Positions 8,103-17,308 of a DNA stretch of 64,000 nucleotides are shown here, in pieces. The notes beneath the pieces were generated by a model. That model did no database searches and was not told the DNA's origin. It saw only the letters and a program-made list of their open reading frames with translations. Both the position numbers and the translations under genes were made by a program. Each line of letters opens with the position of its first letter. Position 1 is the stretch's first letter. Origin of the DNA: JAPLJM01 sp963708515 (GTDB lineage Bacteria > Desulfobacterota > Syntrophia > Syntrophales > Fen-1087); NCBI GenBank assembly GCA_963708515.1, contig CAVPSX010000012.1:434001-498000 (forward strand), read 5' to 3'.

Positions 8103-9068
8103 TCATCCGGCGGCTGTCGCGTCTCGTCCTTTGATCAGAATCAGATGTTCGTATTGATAGAGATCCTCGATAAAATGGCGGATGATCTCATGTTCGTCAG
8201 AGTGGCTTGACTTTGCCGCCATGATATACTTGAGTTTATCCGTAAAATCAAATGCAAGAAAATCGGCAAATGGACCACGGATAGTCCGGTATTGAAAAGA
8301 CCGGGCGATCTTTTCGAGGTCGGTAAAGCGGACGGTGTATTCATCATGGCCTCTGAGCCGGATACGTTGAGGCTTTCCCCTCGGCCTCAGTCGCACAAGC
8401 TTCCGCCAGGCTTCCGGCGCAACGGCTTCGCAACTGTGTTCGCCCATAAAAATAAAGGGAACGCCGGCGAGGCAGAGCTTCTCCAGAACGCAAAGAGCGC
8501 CGATATTGACATTCACCGGCCCTTCTTCGGGCGCCCTGATGGCATATCGCTGAAAGAGGCTTCGGGCCTGCTCTAAAAGCGGATCCGTAACTTGCCGCGA
8601 TGACGCAAAGACATCCGGCGGGACGCCTACCAGTGTGGGCAGGTCGCCCATATTCTCATTGAGAACGGCCAGGTCGAAGGATTGCAGTTCGCGGATATGC
8701 ACGTCCATGATATCGGCCTGGATAAAACGGGCGTTCAGTAGACTCAGGGTTTGGCGTTGTCGCTGCAGCAGATAAGGCGAAATATCAAGCATGGTGGCCT
8801 GCATGGAATTGTTTCTACTGAGAAAATCCCGCATCAGATAACCGTATCCCCCGCCGATTTCGATGATCTTTCGCAGCGAATGCATGGGAATGAAGCGGTC
8901 GAGATAATCATAAAGCAAGCGGCCGTAGGAGCCATTGCGTTTGAGAACGCGGCGGCAGGGACTGTCCTCGGGATCGAGCGCGTTGGATACGGTCAGTTCC
9001 CACCCCAGCGTATCGAGTTTGTGGATGTGATAATCCGTCGTGTCGTTGACTTCGTAATTCATCACCAT
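8103..9068 (-). CDS. SAM-dependent methyltransferase, putative sugar O-methyltransferase-like
   Basis: About 321 residues. Motif I for S-adenosylmethionine binding is clear (KIIEIGGGYGYLMRDF, near residues 67-82), followed by the acidic loop MLDISPYLL, the QADIMDV motif and VLNENMGDLP. It belongs to the class I Rossmann methyltransferases; the substrate cannot be told. The overall look is of the family sometimes labelled putative sugar O-methyltransferase, but I hold that loosely. GTG 9071, ATG 9068 and ATG 9062 are all possible starts, none with a strong ribosome site. It is probably cotranscribed with the YkgJ/DUF2845 genes downstream. Confidence 0.75.
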   Translation of the reverse strand: MVMNYEVNDTTDYHIHKLDTLGWELTVSNALDPEDSPCRRVLKRNGSYGRLLYDYLDRFIPMHSLRKIIEIGGGYGYLMRDFLSRNNSMQATMLDISPYLLQRQRQTLSLLNARFIQADIMDVHIRELQSFDLAVLNENMGDLPTLVGVPPDVFASSRQVTDPLLEQARSLFQRYAIRAPEEGPVNVNIGALCVLEKLCLAGVPFIFMGEHSCEAVAPEAWRKLVRLRPRGKPQRIRLRGHDEYTVRFTDLEKIARSFQYRTIRGPFADFLAFDFTDKLKYIMAAKSSHSDEHEIIRHFIEDLYQYEHLILIKGRDATAAG

Positions 9069-9097
9069 CACAATCGATGCTCAGCCGGATTATTCAA

Positions 9098-9252
9098 GAT
9101 CTTGGAAAAATGGTTCGCAAGCGGTGAATGAAAGATTTTTCGCAGTTCCATTAATTTGACTAATTTATTGATTTCGGACATTTTTTAAGCAACATCTTAT
9201 TTCATGCGAAAAAGATTTTGAACCGCGGCGAAGCCATTTTTCAAAGATCTCT
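9098..9252 (+). repeat. dispersed palindromic repeat, copy 2
   Basis: Left end GATCTTGGAAAAATGGTTCGCAAG and right end GAAGCCATTTTTCAAAGATCTC are inverted relatives of each other, with the usual core (GACTAATTTATTGATTTC) between. It ends two bases before the stop of the permease gene at 9254. Confidence 0.85.
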
Positions 9253-9253
9253 T

Positions 9254-10420
9254 TCACACGGCTCTCAATGCATCCACGATCTTCATGCGGGATGCCCGCA
9301 GAGCCGGCAGCGCTCCTCCCAAAAGCCCCATGATCAGTGAAAACCCCAAGGCCTGCCAGACAATATCAAACGTCAGCGTAAAACTAAATGCCAGCTCGGA
9401 AAAGGTCTGGAAGTTCATGGTGGAAACCGTAAAGAGCTGCATAAAGGTAGCGAAAAACAGGCCCGCGCAACCGCCGAAAAAGCCCAGCAGCAGGGACTCC
9501 ATGAGGAAGGCCAGCAGGATGCTGCGCCGCTGAAATCCCAGCGCCCGCAGCGTCCCGATCTCGCCCGTGCGGTTGGATACGGCAGCATACATGGTGATCA
9601 TGGCACCGATGATGGCCCCCAGAGAAAAAATCACGGTCAGTGAAAGACCCATGATGCGCAGAAAGGTCGCCATCATTTCCGACTGGTCCCGGTAATAGCG
9701 GGTCTCACGCTTGGCTTCCACCGTGAGTCGCGGATCCGTTTCGAGGCGGGATTTGACCGCAGGAAACTTTTGCGTATTACTTAAGCGAAAAATCACGGAC
9801 GAATAGACCGGCCGCCTGAACGCCTGCATCATCTGGTCAACGTCTCCCCATATCTCCGAATTGAAACCGGTATTGCCGGCATCAAATATGCCGACAATGC
9901 GCCACTCCCGCATCCCGAAACGCAGCGTCTCTCCAAGACCGCCCCCCTTAAACCGTTGCGCGATACTGAGCCCTGCCATGATTTCCGCCGATCCCATCCG
10001 GGGAAAGCGACCCTCGATGAGCCGGATCTGCGGACGCAGGGAAACAGACGCCGGGGCCATCCCGCGGATCACGACATTGGCCGGCTTGTCCCGGTCGCGT
10101 TTCGGCAGGCTGATCAGAACGACGACTTCCTTGGCGACGAGTTTGTCGCCTGACGAACCGGCGGCAATTTCCCGCTCCGTTTCAATGATCGACGCCTGCT
10201 GCCTGTCCAGACCGCTCTGAACTTCCGACACCGACCCTTTGCGGATGACCACGACATTGTCCGGCGATCCCGTTTCGACCAGAGTCTGCCGGAGTCCCGC
10301 GGCCAGCATCAGGATGGCGGCAAAGACAAAGACGACCAGCGCCATGCCACCGGCCGTCAGAATCGTGGTCAGCCGCCGGGCCCAGAGGTTTCTGAAACTG
10401 TATGCAAAGGGAATGGCCAT
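9254..10420 (-). CDS. ABC transporter permease (FtsX/MacB type), second subunit
   Basis: A 388-residue inner-membrane protein with one membrane segment near residues 15-45, a large periplasmic domain and three membrane segments after residue 270 (AIIGAMITMYAAVSNRTGEIGTLRALGF, MESLLLGFFGG, and the C-terminal helix), ending in the family signature ALRASRMKIVDALRAV. It pairs with the permease at 10421-11578. Its ATG abuts the stop of that gene (TGAATG), so translation is likely coupled. Confidence 0.9.
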   Translation of the reverse strand: MAIPFAYSFRNLWARRLTTILTAGGMALVVFVFAAILMLAAGLRQTLVETGSPDNVVVIRKGSVSEVQSGLDRQQASIIETEREIAAGSSGDKLVAKEVVVLISLPKRDRDKPANVVIRGMAPASVSLRPQIRLIEGRFPRMGSAEIMAGLSIAQRFKGGGLGETLRFGMREWRIVGIFDAGNTGFNSEIWGDVDQMMQAFRRPVYSSVIFRLSNTQKFPAVKSRLETDPRLTVEAKRETRYYRDQSEMMATFLRIMGLSLTVIFSLGAIIGAMITMYAAVSNRTGEIGTLRALGFQRRSILLAFLMESLLLGFFGGCAGLFFATFMQLFTVSTMNFQTFSELAFSFTLTFDIVWQALGFSLIMGLLGGALPALRASRMKIVDALRAV

Positions 10421-11578
10421 TCAGCCGATCCTCCTCAAACCATCGGCAATCCGGATGCGGACGGCGCGCCGCGTAGGAACCAGGGCGGCAATAGCCCCGA
10501 CCAGCAGCGCCACCGCGACATCAAGATAAACCGTTTTCATTTCCACATTGAAGATCGGGAAAAAATTACTCAGCTCGCGGCCGAAAAGCGCCGCCGCCGG
10601 ATAGGTCAGAATGATTCCCAGAATCCCGCCGGCCAGTGTGATGACGAGCGACTCCCCGAGAATCAGGGCCAGGATATGCCAGCCGCCGAAACCCATGGTT
10701 TTCAGGATGGCATACTCTCCGATCCGCTCCCGGGTGGTCATGGCCATGGTATTGGCGACAACGGCCATAATGATGATAATGACCACAAAGGACACGAGCT
10801 GGATGGCCATGACAATCGCCTCCGTCATGGAGATAAAGCTCATCTGGAAGGCCTTTTCTGTTTCCGTCAGCGTTTCCGCCAGAGAGTTTTTAAAGGCCGC
10901 GTCGACGGCCATGGATACTTGCGCCGCAAGATCCGGCCGTGTGACGTCGATCATATAGAAACCCACCTGGTTGGCCCAGGAGGCCATTTTGTCTTTGATT
11001 TTTTCATTGAGATAATCCCAGTGGAAAAGAAACTGGCTTTCGTCAACCGTCTTGTCCCGGCCCCGGTAAACGCCGCGCAGAACAAAATCCCAGTCCCCGG
11101 GAAAAATGAGCCCCTTGAGCGTCACGGTATCGCCTATCTTCCATTTGAATCTCTCAACGAGTTTCCGGCCGGCCACAAAACCCTTGCGATCTTTGAGAAA
11201 GGCCTTGAGTTCATCGTCGCGGACGATAAATTCGGGATAGACCTGCATGAAACTCTGCGCATCCACGGCCAGATTGGGAAAGAAGTTCTTCTCATCCTTG
11301 TAAACGCCGCCGAACCAGGTCCCGTAAGAAACCGTCCTGACCCCCTCGACCTGACGGATCTTGTCCTTATATGAAATCGGCAGCGGAAAGATGAGCGAGA
11401 TGGCATTGCGGGTGACCAGGCGGGAGGCGGAGGATGCTTCGACGCCGGCGTACCAGGCCGAGACAATCGTGCGCAGCAGTCCAAAGGCCAGGATGGCAAT
11501 GGTGATTCCGAGAATCGTCAGCGCTGCCCGCAGTTTATGGCGGAAAGCATTCCTAAAGAGAAGTTTGAGAATGAGCAT
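10421..11578 (-). CDS. ABC transporter permease (FtsX/MacB type), first subunit
   Basis: A 385-residue permease with the same plan: N-terminal segment (KLRAALTILGITIAILAFGLL), periplasmic domain, then three membrane segments beginning near residue 260, with the conserved MTTRERIGEYAILKTMGF loop and C-terminal VPTRRAVRIRIADGLR. Its start overlaps the end of the ATPase gene by 26 bases. Two different permeases in one operon suggest a heterodimeric membrane unit, like LolC/LolE rather than the fused MacB. Confidence 0.9.
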   Translation of the reverse strand: MLILKLLFRNAFRHKLRAALTILGITIAILAFGLLRTIVSAWYAGVEASSASRLVTRNAISLIFPLPISYKDKIRQVEGVRTVSYGTWFGGVYKDEKNFFPNLAVDAQSFMQVYPEFIVRDDELKAFLKDRKGFVAGRKLVERFKWKIGDTVTLKGLIFPGDWDFVLRGVYRGRDKTVDESQFLFHWDYLNEKIKDKMASWANQVGFYMIDVTRPDLAAQVSMAVDAAFKNSLAETLTETEKAFQMSFISMTEAIVMAIQLVSFVVIIIIMAVVANTMAMTTRERIGEYAILKTMGFGGWHILALILGESLVITLAGGILGIILTYPAAALFGRELSNFFPIFNVEMKTVYLDVAVALLVGAIAALVPTRRAVRIRIADGLRRIG

Positions 11579-12257
11579 GATTCAGGAACCCCTTCTCCAG
11601 ATATCTGATGCGTTGCGCCTTTTGAGCGGCGCGCGGATCATGGGTCACCATGATGATCGTCATGCCGGATTCCCGGTTCAGGCGGTTCATCAGCTCCAGC
11701 ACCTCTTCGGCGGATGTCCGGTCCAGATCGCCCGTCGGTTCATCAGCCACGAGAATGGTCGGATCCGTGACCACCGCCCGGGCGATGGCGACGCGCTGCT
11801 GCTCGCCGCCGGAAAGCTGGCCGGGATAATGGTCCATGCGGTCGGCCAGATTGACCAGGCGCAGCGCCATTTCCACATGCTCCCGCCGCTCCCCGGCGCC
11901 CATGCGCGTCAGATTCAGCGGCAGCTCCACGTTTTCAAAAGCCGTCAGAACGGGGATCAGATTGTAAAACTGAAAAATGAAACCCACATGCGTCGCCCGC
12001 CAGTGTGCCAGCTCCGTTTCAGACAACTCCGTGACTTCTATGCCGCCCACGCGGATGGAACCCGTGTCCACTTTGTCAATTCCCGCAATCAGGTTCAGCA
12101 GGGTGCTCTTTCCCGACCCAGACGGGCCCATCAGCGCCACAAATTCGCCGCGCTGAATGTCAAACGTGATATTTTCGAGGACGGGAACGACATGATCTCC
12201 ACGACGGTAAGACTTTTTCAGTTCTCTGATTTCGACAATCGGTTGTTCGCTATCCAT
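11553..12257 (-). CDS. ABC transporter ATP-binding protein (MacB/LolD type)
   Basis: A 234-residue ATPase with Walker A GPSGSGKST, Q-loop FQFYNLIP, signature LSGGEQQRVAIARA, Walker B ILVADEPTGDLD and the H-loop MVTHD. The length and DEPTGDLD motif are typical of LolD/MacB mechanotransmission exporters. I start at ATG 12257 (MDSEQPIVEIRELKK), since the 42 residues upstream in frame do not look like the family. It powers the two permeases encoded next and probably works with the adaptor at 12289-13515. Confidence 0.92.
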   Translation of the reverse strand: MDSEQPIVEIRELKKSYRRGDHVVPVLENITFDIQRGEFVALMGPSGSGKSTLLNLIAGIDKVDTGSIRVGGIEVTELSETELAHWRATHVGFIFQFYNLIPVLTAFENVELPLNLTRMGAGERREHVEMALRLVNLADRMDHYPGQLSGGEQQRVAIARAVVTDPTILVADEPTGDLDRTSAEEVLELMNRLNRESGMTIIMVTHDPRAAQKAQRIRYLEKGFLNHAHSQTSL

Positions 12258-12288
12258 CCGGGGCCCTTTAAAAACGACTCCTTCACCC

Positions 12289-13515
12289 TTACTTTTCTGC
12301 GATTTTGATTTTTGCGCCGTCCTTGAGCCGGTTCGGCTTGAGCACCACCTTGTCACCCGCCTTTGCGCCGTCCAGGATTTCAATCATATCGCCGAAAGAT
12401 TCCCCGGTGCGGACAGCGGTCTCCCGCACGCGATCATCCTGAACCAGAAACAGGGCCTGCTTTTCACCCCGGCTGATCAGGGCAGAACGATGGACGGCGG
12501 TGCGCGCCTGTTCTTCCCCGCTTTTCACGGTTCGGGAGAGAAAGGCCACCTTGGCGCTCATTTCGGGCAGAATCCGGGGATCCGGTTCGAGAAAACGAAC
12601 CTTGACCATGACGCTGGCCTTACTGCGGTCCGCCGTGGGCACGATCATATGGATCACACCCGCGAAACGGCTGTCGGGAAGCGCATCCAGTTGGATTTCA
12701 CAGGGCTGACCGGCCTTTATCAGACCCAGATTGGACTCGGACACATCGGCTTCAACCTGCAGGGAGTTCATGTCGGCAATGGTCACTACGGCCGCCTTGG
12801 CATTGGTCGCCGCGCCCACAGGGGTCACAATATCGCCGATATCGGCGTTTTTCGTCAATACCACGGCGTCGAAGGGCGCCCTGATCAGGGAATAATCAAG
12901 GGCCACGGTCGCGCCCTGGATGGCAGCCACGCTGACACTGACGGCTGCCTCCGCCGCGGCGACGGCCGCCTGCGCGCGTTTATGGCGGGCCTCGGCGTTG
13001 TCATATTCCGATTTTGAAATAATCTGCCGTTCCAGCAGGCGTTTGTTCCGGTCATAGGTCAAGGCGGCGACATTCATCTCCGCTCTGGCCTCTTCGAGAT
13101 TGGCCTCGGCTACTTTGCGCTGGGCCAGGGCCTGGTCACGCGATGCTATAGTGTCTTCATTTTCAAGCCGGGCAATAATCTGGCCCGCTTTGACCCGGCT
13201 GCCTTCCTCCACCAACAGGGAGACCAGACGCCCCGTGATCTTCGAGGCCACGGCCGCCTTGCGCTGGGCCACCACATAACCGCTGGCGTTGAGCAGGGTA
13301 AAGGTCTGCGAGGGATAGATCCGGGAGACCGTCACCACCTGCACGGCTTGGGACGGTTGCAGGATGCCCTGAAAATACAGAAAAACCGTTGCAATGACGA
13401 GAATGACCAGCGCCCCGCCCCAGTATAACCTTTTTCCCCGCCGCGCTTGCGGCAGCGCTTTGGCGGAACGGTCAATCTTCAATTTTGACAAGTCTTCACC
13501 GGTCATGAATTCCAT
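12289..13515 (-). CDS. periplasmic adaptor (MacA/HlyD type) of the ABC exporter
   Basis: A 408-residue membrane-fusion protein: cytoplasmic tail, one membrane anchor (about residues 30-48), a lipoyl-like half (GRLVSLLVEEGSRVKAGQIIARLE), a long coiled-coil hairpin rich in Ala/Glu/Arg (about 115-200), the second lipoyl half (DYSLIRAPFDAVV), then beta-barrel and membrane-proximal domains (GDKVVLKPNRLKDGAKI). It should bridge the permeases to an outer-membrane channel; no TolC-like gene is in the window. First gene of the operon adaptor-ATPase-permease-permease. Confidence 0.9.
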   Translation of the reverse strand: MEFMTGEDLSKLKIDRSAKALPQARRGKRLYWGGALVILVIATVFLYFQGILQPSQAVQVVTVSRIYPSQTFTLLNASGYVVAQRKAAVASKITGRLVSLLVEEGSRVKAGQIIARLENEDTIASRDQALAQRKVAEANLEEARAEMNVAALTYDRNKRLLERQIISKSEYDNAEARHKRAQAAVAAAEAAVSVSVAAIQGATVALDYSLIRAPFDAVVLTKNADIGDIVTPVGAATNAKAAVVTIADMNSLQVEADVSESNLGLIKAGQPCEIQLDALPDSRFAGVIHMIVPTADRSKASVMVKVRFLEPDPRILPEMSAKVAFLSRTVKSGEEQARTAVHRSALISRGEKQALFLVQDDRVRETAVRTGESFGDMIEILDGAKAGDKVVLKPNRLKDGAKIKIAEK

Positions 13516-13542
13516 CGCTTTTTGATAGGTTGATCAACACCC

Positions 13543-13672
13543 GTGAAAAAAGGCTTCGTCCAAGCCTCAACCATGTTGAATGGCATACCGTTAACGTCGC
13601 CTTTGGAAAGGTAGAAAATATTTGCATCGCCGCTTGCGAGCGCTTTTCTTCGGTTATGCAAAACCGTCAATG
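13543..13672 (-). repeat. dispersed palindromic repeat, diverged copy 3
   Basis: A degenerate inverted copy. The half CCTTTGGAAAGGTAGAAAAT...CGCCGCTTGCGAGCG...TCGGTTATGCAAA matches the same half of the better copies at 48850 and 55591; the other half (AAAAAAGGCTTCG) is weak. It lies just upstream of the exporter operon. Confidence 0.6.
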
Positions 13673-13909
13673 ATCATGGCGCGGATTCTCGACGATTACA
13701 CGTGATTTGTCAAACAAATATCAAAGGCGTCTTTGACAGGCGTATTGCCATACACTCCCGCCCAGAGGATAAGCAATTTACTCTCATAAATATCAAATTA
13801 TAGCTGCCTTCACTCCCGCAACAAAACATGCATGTATTTTTAACCAAATACACATTTTTCAAAGGGTATTCGGCAAACAAATATATTGACAAAACAGAAA
13901 GATTGTTTC

Positions 13910-14065
13910 ATGCGGATAAGCCATAAGGAGGGTTTCTTAGCGATAACCGTCTTGTCGCTGCTTCTTCCCCTACTGACATCCATATTGATTGGAATCTTCT
14001 TTGGCCTTTATCCGGCATATGTAGCAGCAAAGATGGATCCGATCGTCGCACTCAGAAATGAGTAA
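13910..14065 (+). pseudogene. fossil C-terminus of a MacB-type permease
   Basis: A 51-codon open frame, too short to be a permease, reads as the last membrane helix and tail of the MacB/FtsX family: ITVLSLLLPLLTSILIG then IFFGLYPAYVAAKMDPIVAL, ending LRNE and TAA. No matching N-terminal part is visible upstream, so this is probably a remnant of a deleted exporter gene. It faces away from the intact exporter operon at 9254-13515, in an AT-rich stretch unlike its neighbours. Confidence 0.7.
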
Positions 14066-14214
14066 AATATTACTCAGACAAAACAGCTTTTGATGGACCC
14101 CTGCCGGACGAGGTACTCCGTAAATTTGGAGCATGAGCATATTGACCGCGTACAGCAGGATAATTCCATATAGCCGGGTTTTCAAGTTCCGAATAATTTT
14201 CTGTAATAATTTTC

Positions 14215-14243
14215 TTGACAAGTCCGCCTCCATCCATTATAGA
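14215..14243 (+). promoter_or_regulatory. sigma-70 promoter of the EF-G gene
   Basis: TTGACA (14215-14220), a 17-base spacer and TATAGA (14238-14243), about 90 bases before the EF-G start at 14333. Confidence 0.75.
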
Positions 14244-14332
14244 TTAGACGTATTTTGAAATACCTGTTTGCGGCAACGCTCCCCCATCTGGTATAATCCG
14301 AATGGGGATTTTTCTTTTTAAGGAAAGGTGCG

Positions 14333-16420
14333 ATGAAAAGCGACATTCAAAAAGTCAGGAACATCGGGATCAGCGCCCACATCGATTCAGGCAAGACGAC
14401 GCTGACCGAGAGGATTCTGTTCTACACCAAGCGCATCCACGCCATTCACGAAGTCAAGGGCAAGGACGGCGTCGGCGCAACCATGGACTCCATGGAGCTC
14501 GAAAAAGAACGCGGCATCACGATTGCCTCGGCGGCGACGTTTTGCGAATGGAAGGGGCACGAAATCAACATTATCGACACTCCCGGCCACGTGGATTTCA
14601 CGATCGAGGTGGAGAGGTCTCTGCGCGTGCTGGACGGCGCCATCCTGGTGCTCTGCGCCGTCGGCGGTGTTCAGTCCCAGTCGATTACGGTCGATCAGCA
14701 GATGAAACGGTACAATGTCCCGTGTATTGCCTTTATCAACAAATGCGACCGCAGCGGGGCCGACCCTTTCCGCGTCATCGGCCAGCTTCGGTCCAAGCTG
14801 GGACACAACGCCGTGGCCCTGCAGATTCCCCTCGGTCTGGAAATGGATCTGCAGGGAATCGTGGATCTGATCTCCATGAAGGCCTTCTACTTTGACGGCG
14901 ACAACGGCGAAATCATCCGCATTGAAGCAATTCCTGAAAATTTCATTGATCTGGCCAGGACGAAGCGCGAAGAATTGATCGACGCCGCCTCCATGTTTTC
15001 CGACGAACTGACCGAGGCGATCCTCGAAGAGCGGGAGATCACCGAGAACCTGATTCTCGATGCCGTCCGCAAAGGAACGCTCAAACGACTACTGACGCCC
15101 GTTCTCGTAGGATCTGCCTACAAGAACAAGGGCATACAGCCCCTGCTCGACGGCGTCAACCGTCTGCTCCCCTGCCCTGCCGACGTTCAGAACGAGGCCC
15201 TGGACATGGACAACAACGAGGCGCCGGTCATTCTGGCCACAGATCCTTCCAAACCGATTGTGGCGCTGGCCTTCAAACTGGAAGACGGCCTCTACGGACA
15301 GCTCACGTATATCCGTGTCTATCAGGGAAACATGGCCCGGGGGGCCACGATCATCAACGCCCGGAGCGGGAAGAAGATCAAGGTCGGTCGCGTCGTGCGC
15401 ATGCATGCCGAGCAGATGGAAGAAATCGAGGCCATCCCGGCGGGCTACATCGGCGCTCTTTTCGGCGTCGAATGCGCCTCCGGCGATACCTTTGTTTCGC
15501 CCGGGATCAATCTGACGATGACCTCCATGTTCGTGCCGAATCCCGTCATCTCGCTCGCCATTGCACCGAAAGACAACAAGGCCCAGATCAATATGTCCAA
15601 GGCGCTGGGCCGCTTCACCAAGGAAGACCCCACCTTCCGGGCGCATGTGGATCATGAAACCGGCGAAACAATCATCGAAGGCATGGGTGAACTCCACCTG
15701 GAGGTCTACGTCGAACGCATGAAACGGGAATACGCCGCCGAGGTTTCCACGGGCGCCCCGCGCGTCGCGTACCGGGAAACCATCACCCAGCGGGCGGATT
15801 TCAACTACACCCACAAGAAGCAGACCGGCGGCGCCGGACAGTACGGTCGCGTGGCCGGATATCTGGAGCCGGTCGCGGACGCTGATTTTGTTTTTGAAAA
15901 CGACGTCAGGGGCGGCAACATCCCCACCCAGTACATCGCCGCCGTCGAAAAGGGTTTCCGGCAGTGCCTCGCCAAGGGACCCAAGATGGAATTCCCCGTG
16001 ACGGGGGTCAAGGTCGTCATCAACGACGGCGCCTCCCATGCCGTGGACTCATCCGACATGGCCTTCCAGGCCGCCGCGCGCGGCGCCTTCAAGGAAGGGT
16101 ATCTGCGGGCCAGGCCCATCATTCACGAACCCATCATGAAGGTGGTCGTGGAAACCCCGACGGAATTTCAGGGAGCGGTCATGGGCCTTCTGAATCAGCG
16201 CCGCGGCATGATCGTCGGCGCCCAGGACGATGGCCCCATGTGCGTCATTGAGGCGCAGGCCCCGCTGGCGGAAATGTTTGGATTTTCAACAGTCCTGAGA
16301 TCCTCCAGCCAGGGAAAGGCGCAATTTACAATGGAATTCGCACTTTACCGGCAGGTTCCGCAGTCCATCGCGGAAACAATTGCCGAAGACACGGCCCGGC
16401 GCAAGAAGAACGCGGCATAA
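14333..16420 (+). CDS. fusA: translation elongation factor G, mitochondrial-EFG1-like (spdEFG1) type
   Basis: A 695-residue translocation GTPase with G1 AHIDSGKT (15-22), switch I/II region ERGITI (59-64) and DTPGH (82-86), G4 NKCD (136-139), then domains II-V. The segment EVKGKDGVGATMDSMELEKERGIT (40-63) and KRYNVP are the hallmarks of the EF-G subgroup shared with mitochondrial EF-G1, called spdEFG1 in spirochaetes, planctomycetes and deltaproteobacteria, rather than those of E. coli-like EF-G. The start follows AAGGAAAGG and a good promoter at 14215. No ribosomal protein or EF-Tu genes are near, as is usual for this subgroup. It may be the main translocase or a second EF-G. Confidence 0.93.
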   Translation: MKSDIQKVRNIGISAHIDSGKTTLTERILFYTKRIHAIHEVKGKDGVGATMDSMELEKERGITIASAATFCEWKGHEINIIDTPGHVDFTIEVERSLRVLDGAILVLCAVGGVQSQSITVDQQMKRYNVPCIAFINKCDRSGADPFRVIGQLRSKLGHNAVALQIPLGLEMDLQGIVDLISMKAFYFDGDNGEIIRIEAIPENFIDLARTKREELIDAASMFSDELTEAILEEREITENLILDAVRKGTLKRLLTPVLVGSAYKNKGIQPLLDGVNRLLPCPADVQNEALDMDNNEAPVILATDPSKPIVALAFKLEDGLYGQLTYIRVYQGNMARGATIINARSGKKIKVGRVVRMHAEQMEEIEAIPAGYIGALFGVECASGDTFVSPGINLTMTSMFVPNPVISLAIAPKDNKAQINMSKALGRFTKEDPTFRAHVDHETGETIIEGMGELHLEVYVERMKREYAAEVSTGAPRVAYRETITQRADFNYTHKKQTGGAGQYGRVAGYLEPVADADFVFENDVRGGNIPTQYIAAVEKGFRQCLAKGPKMEFPVTGVKVVINDGASHAVDSSDMAFQAAARGAFKEGYLRARPIIHEPIMKVVVETPTEFQGAVMGLLNQRRGMIVGAQDDGPMCVIEAQAPLAEMFGFSTVLRSSSQGKAQFTMEFALYRQVPQSIAETIAEDTARRKKNAA

Positions 16421-16513
16421 AATAATCCCGGTGGACAAGACAAATCGATGCGCCCCTTATCGCTGCGAAAAGATACCGCAACCATCATCAACTTTAAAGA
16501 CAGGAATATGACG

Positions 16514-17215
16514 ATGTTCAAGAATGATTTGATCGTTCGCAATCCACTCAGGAAGATGGGGTCCGAAACCGACGACGTGATTCCTGAAGGGGGCTTCGGC
16601 GCCGTTCTCGCCCATGCCGGCGTCGGTAAGACGGCATTGCTCGTGCAGCTGGCCCTCAATGCCATGCTGAGAGAAAGGAATGTCCTTCACATCAGCCTCA
16701 ATGATCCCGTCGGCAAGGTCAGCCTCTGGTATCAGGAGCTTTTCCAACATCTGGCGAAGGAAACCCAGGTGCGGCAGATACAGCAACTCTGGGAGACCAT
16801 CCTGCCTCATCGGTTTATCCTGACCTTTAAGGCGGAGGGCTTCAGCGTCCCGAGGCTTGAGGAACGCTTGACGGACCTGCTGGCGCAGGACATCTTTCAT
16901 CCGCAGATGATGATCATGGACGGGCTGCGTTTTGATGAATCGGGACGCCAGCCGCTCTGCGATCTGAAAGCGCTGTCGGCCCGGCACCGAATGCGAGTCT
17001 GGTTTACCGTCAACACCCATCGCCATGAACAGCCTGGTCCGGACGGCTTGCCGGTGCAACTGCTCCATGTGGCAGACCTTTTCGACATCGTCCTCGAGCT
17101 TCAGCCCAAAGGCTCGGAAATTCACATTCTGCCTCTGAAAGGATCGCCGCCCGCCGCTGACGGCCTGCCCCTGCTGTTGGATCCATCGACCATGCTGATC
17201 AACGACAACGGCTGA
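16514..17215 (+). CDS. uncharacterised RecA/KaiC-like P-loop ATPase
   Basis: About 233 residues from ATG 16514, eight bases after AGGA (an upstream ATG at 16448 is less likely). It shows Walker A AHAGVGKT (33-40), a RecA-like second strand with polar end (NVLHISLND), and Walker B MMIMDGL. The fold matches small RecA/KaiC/DnaB-type ATPases with no other domain. I know no assigned function. It follows EF-G by about 90 bases and precedes an ATP-grasp ligase by about 95 bases, all in the same direction. Confidence 0.75.
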   Translation: MFKNDLIVRNPLRKMGSETDDVIPEGGFGAVLAHAGVGKTALLVQLALNAMLRERNVLHISLNDPVGKVSLWYQELFQHLAKETQVRQIQQLWETILPHRFILTFKAEGFSVPRLEERLTDLLAQDIFHPQMMIMDGLRFDESGRQPLCDLKALSARHRMRVWFTVNTHRHEQPGPDGLPVQLLHVADLFDIVLELQPKGSEIHILPLKGSPPAADGLPLLLDPSTMLINDNG

Positions 17216-17308
17216 CGTTCAGGGTTCAGAAACGGCCATTGTTTTATCCGGGAAATGTGGTATAAATTGCTTCAAAGCGAATTCACCCTGCCGGAGAGGA
17301 ACAATGCC

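Noticed and set aside
13970..14233. An 87-codon reverse frame
   Set aside because: It overlaps the MacB fossil on the other strand, has no ribosome site and reads like chance sequence.
15089..16039. A long reverse open frame opposite EF-G
   Set aside because: Antisense shadow of a highly conserved gene, with no family signature.
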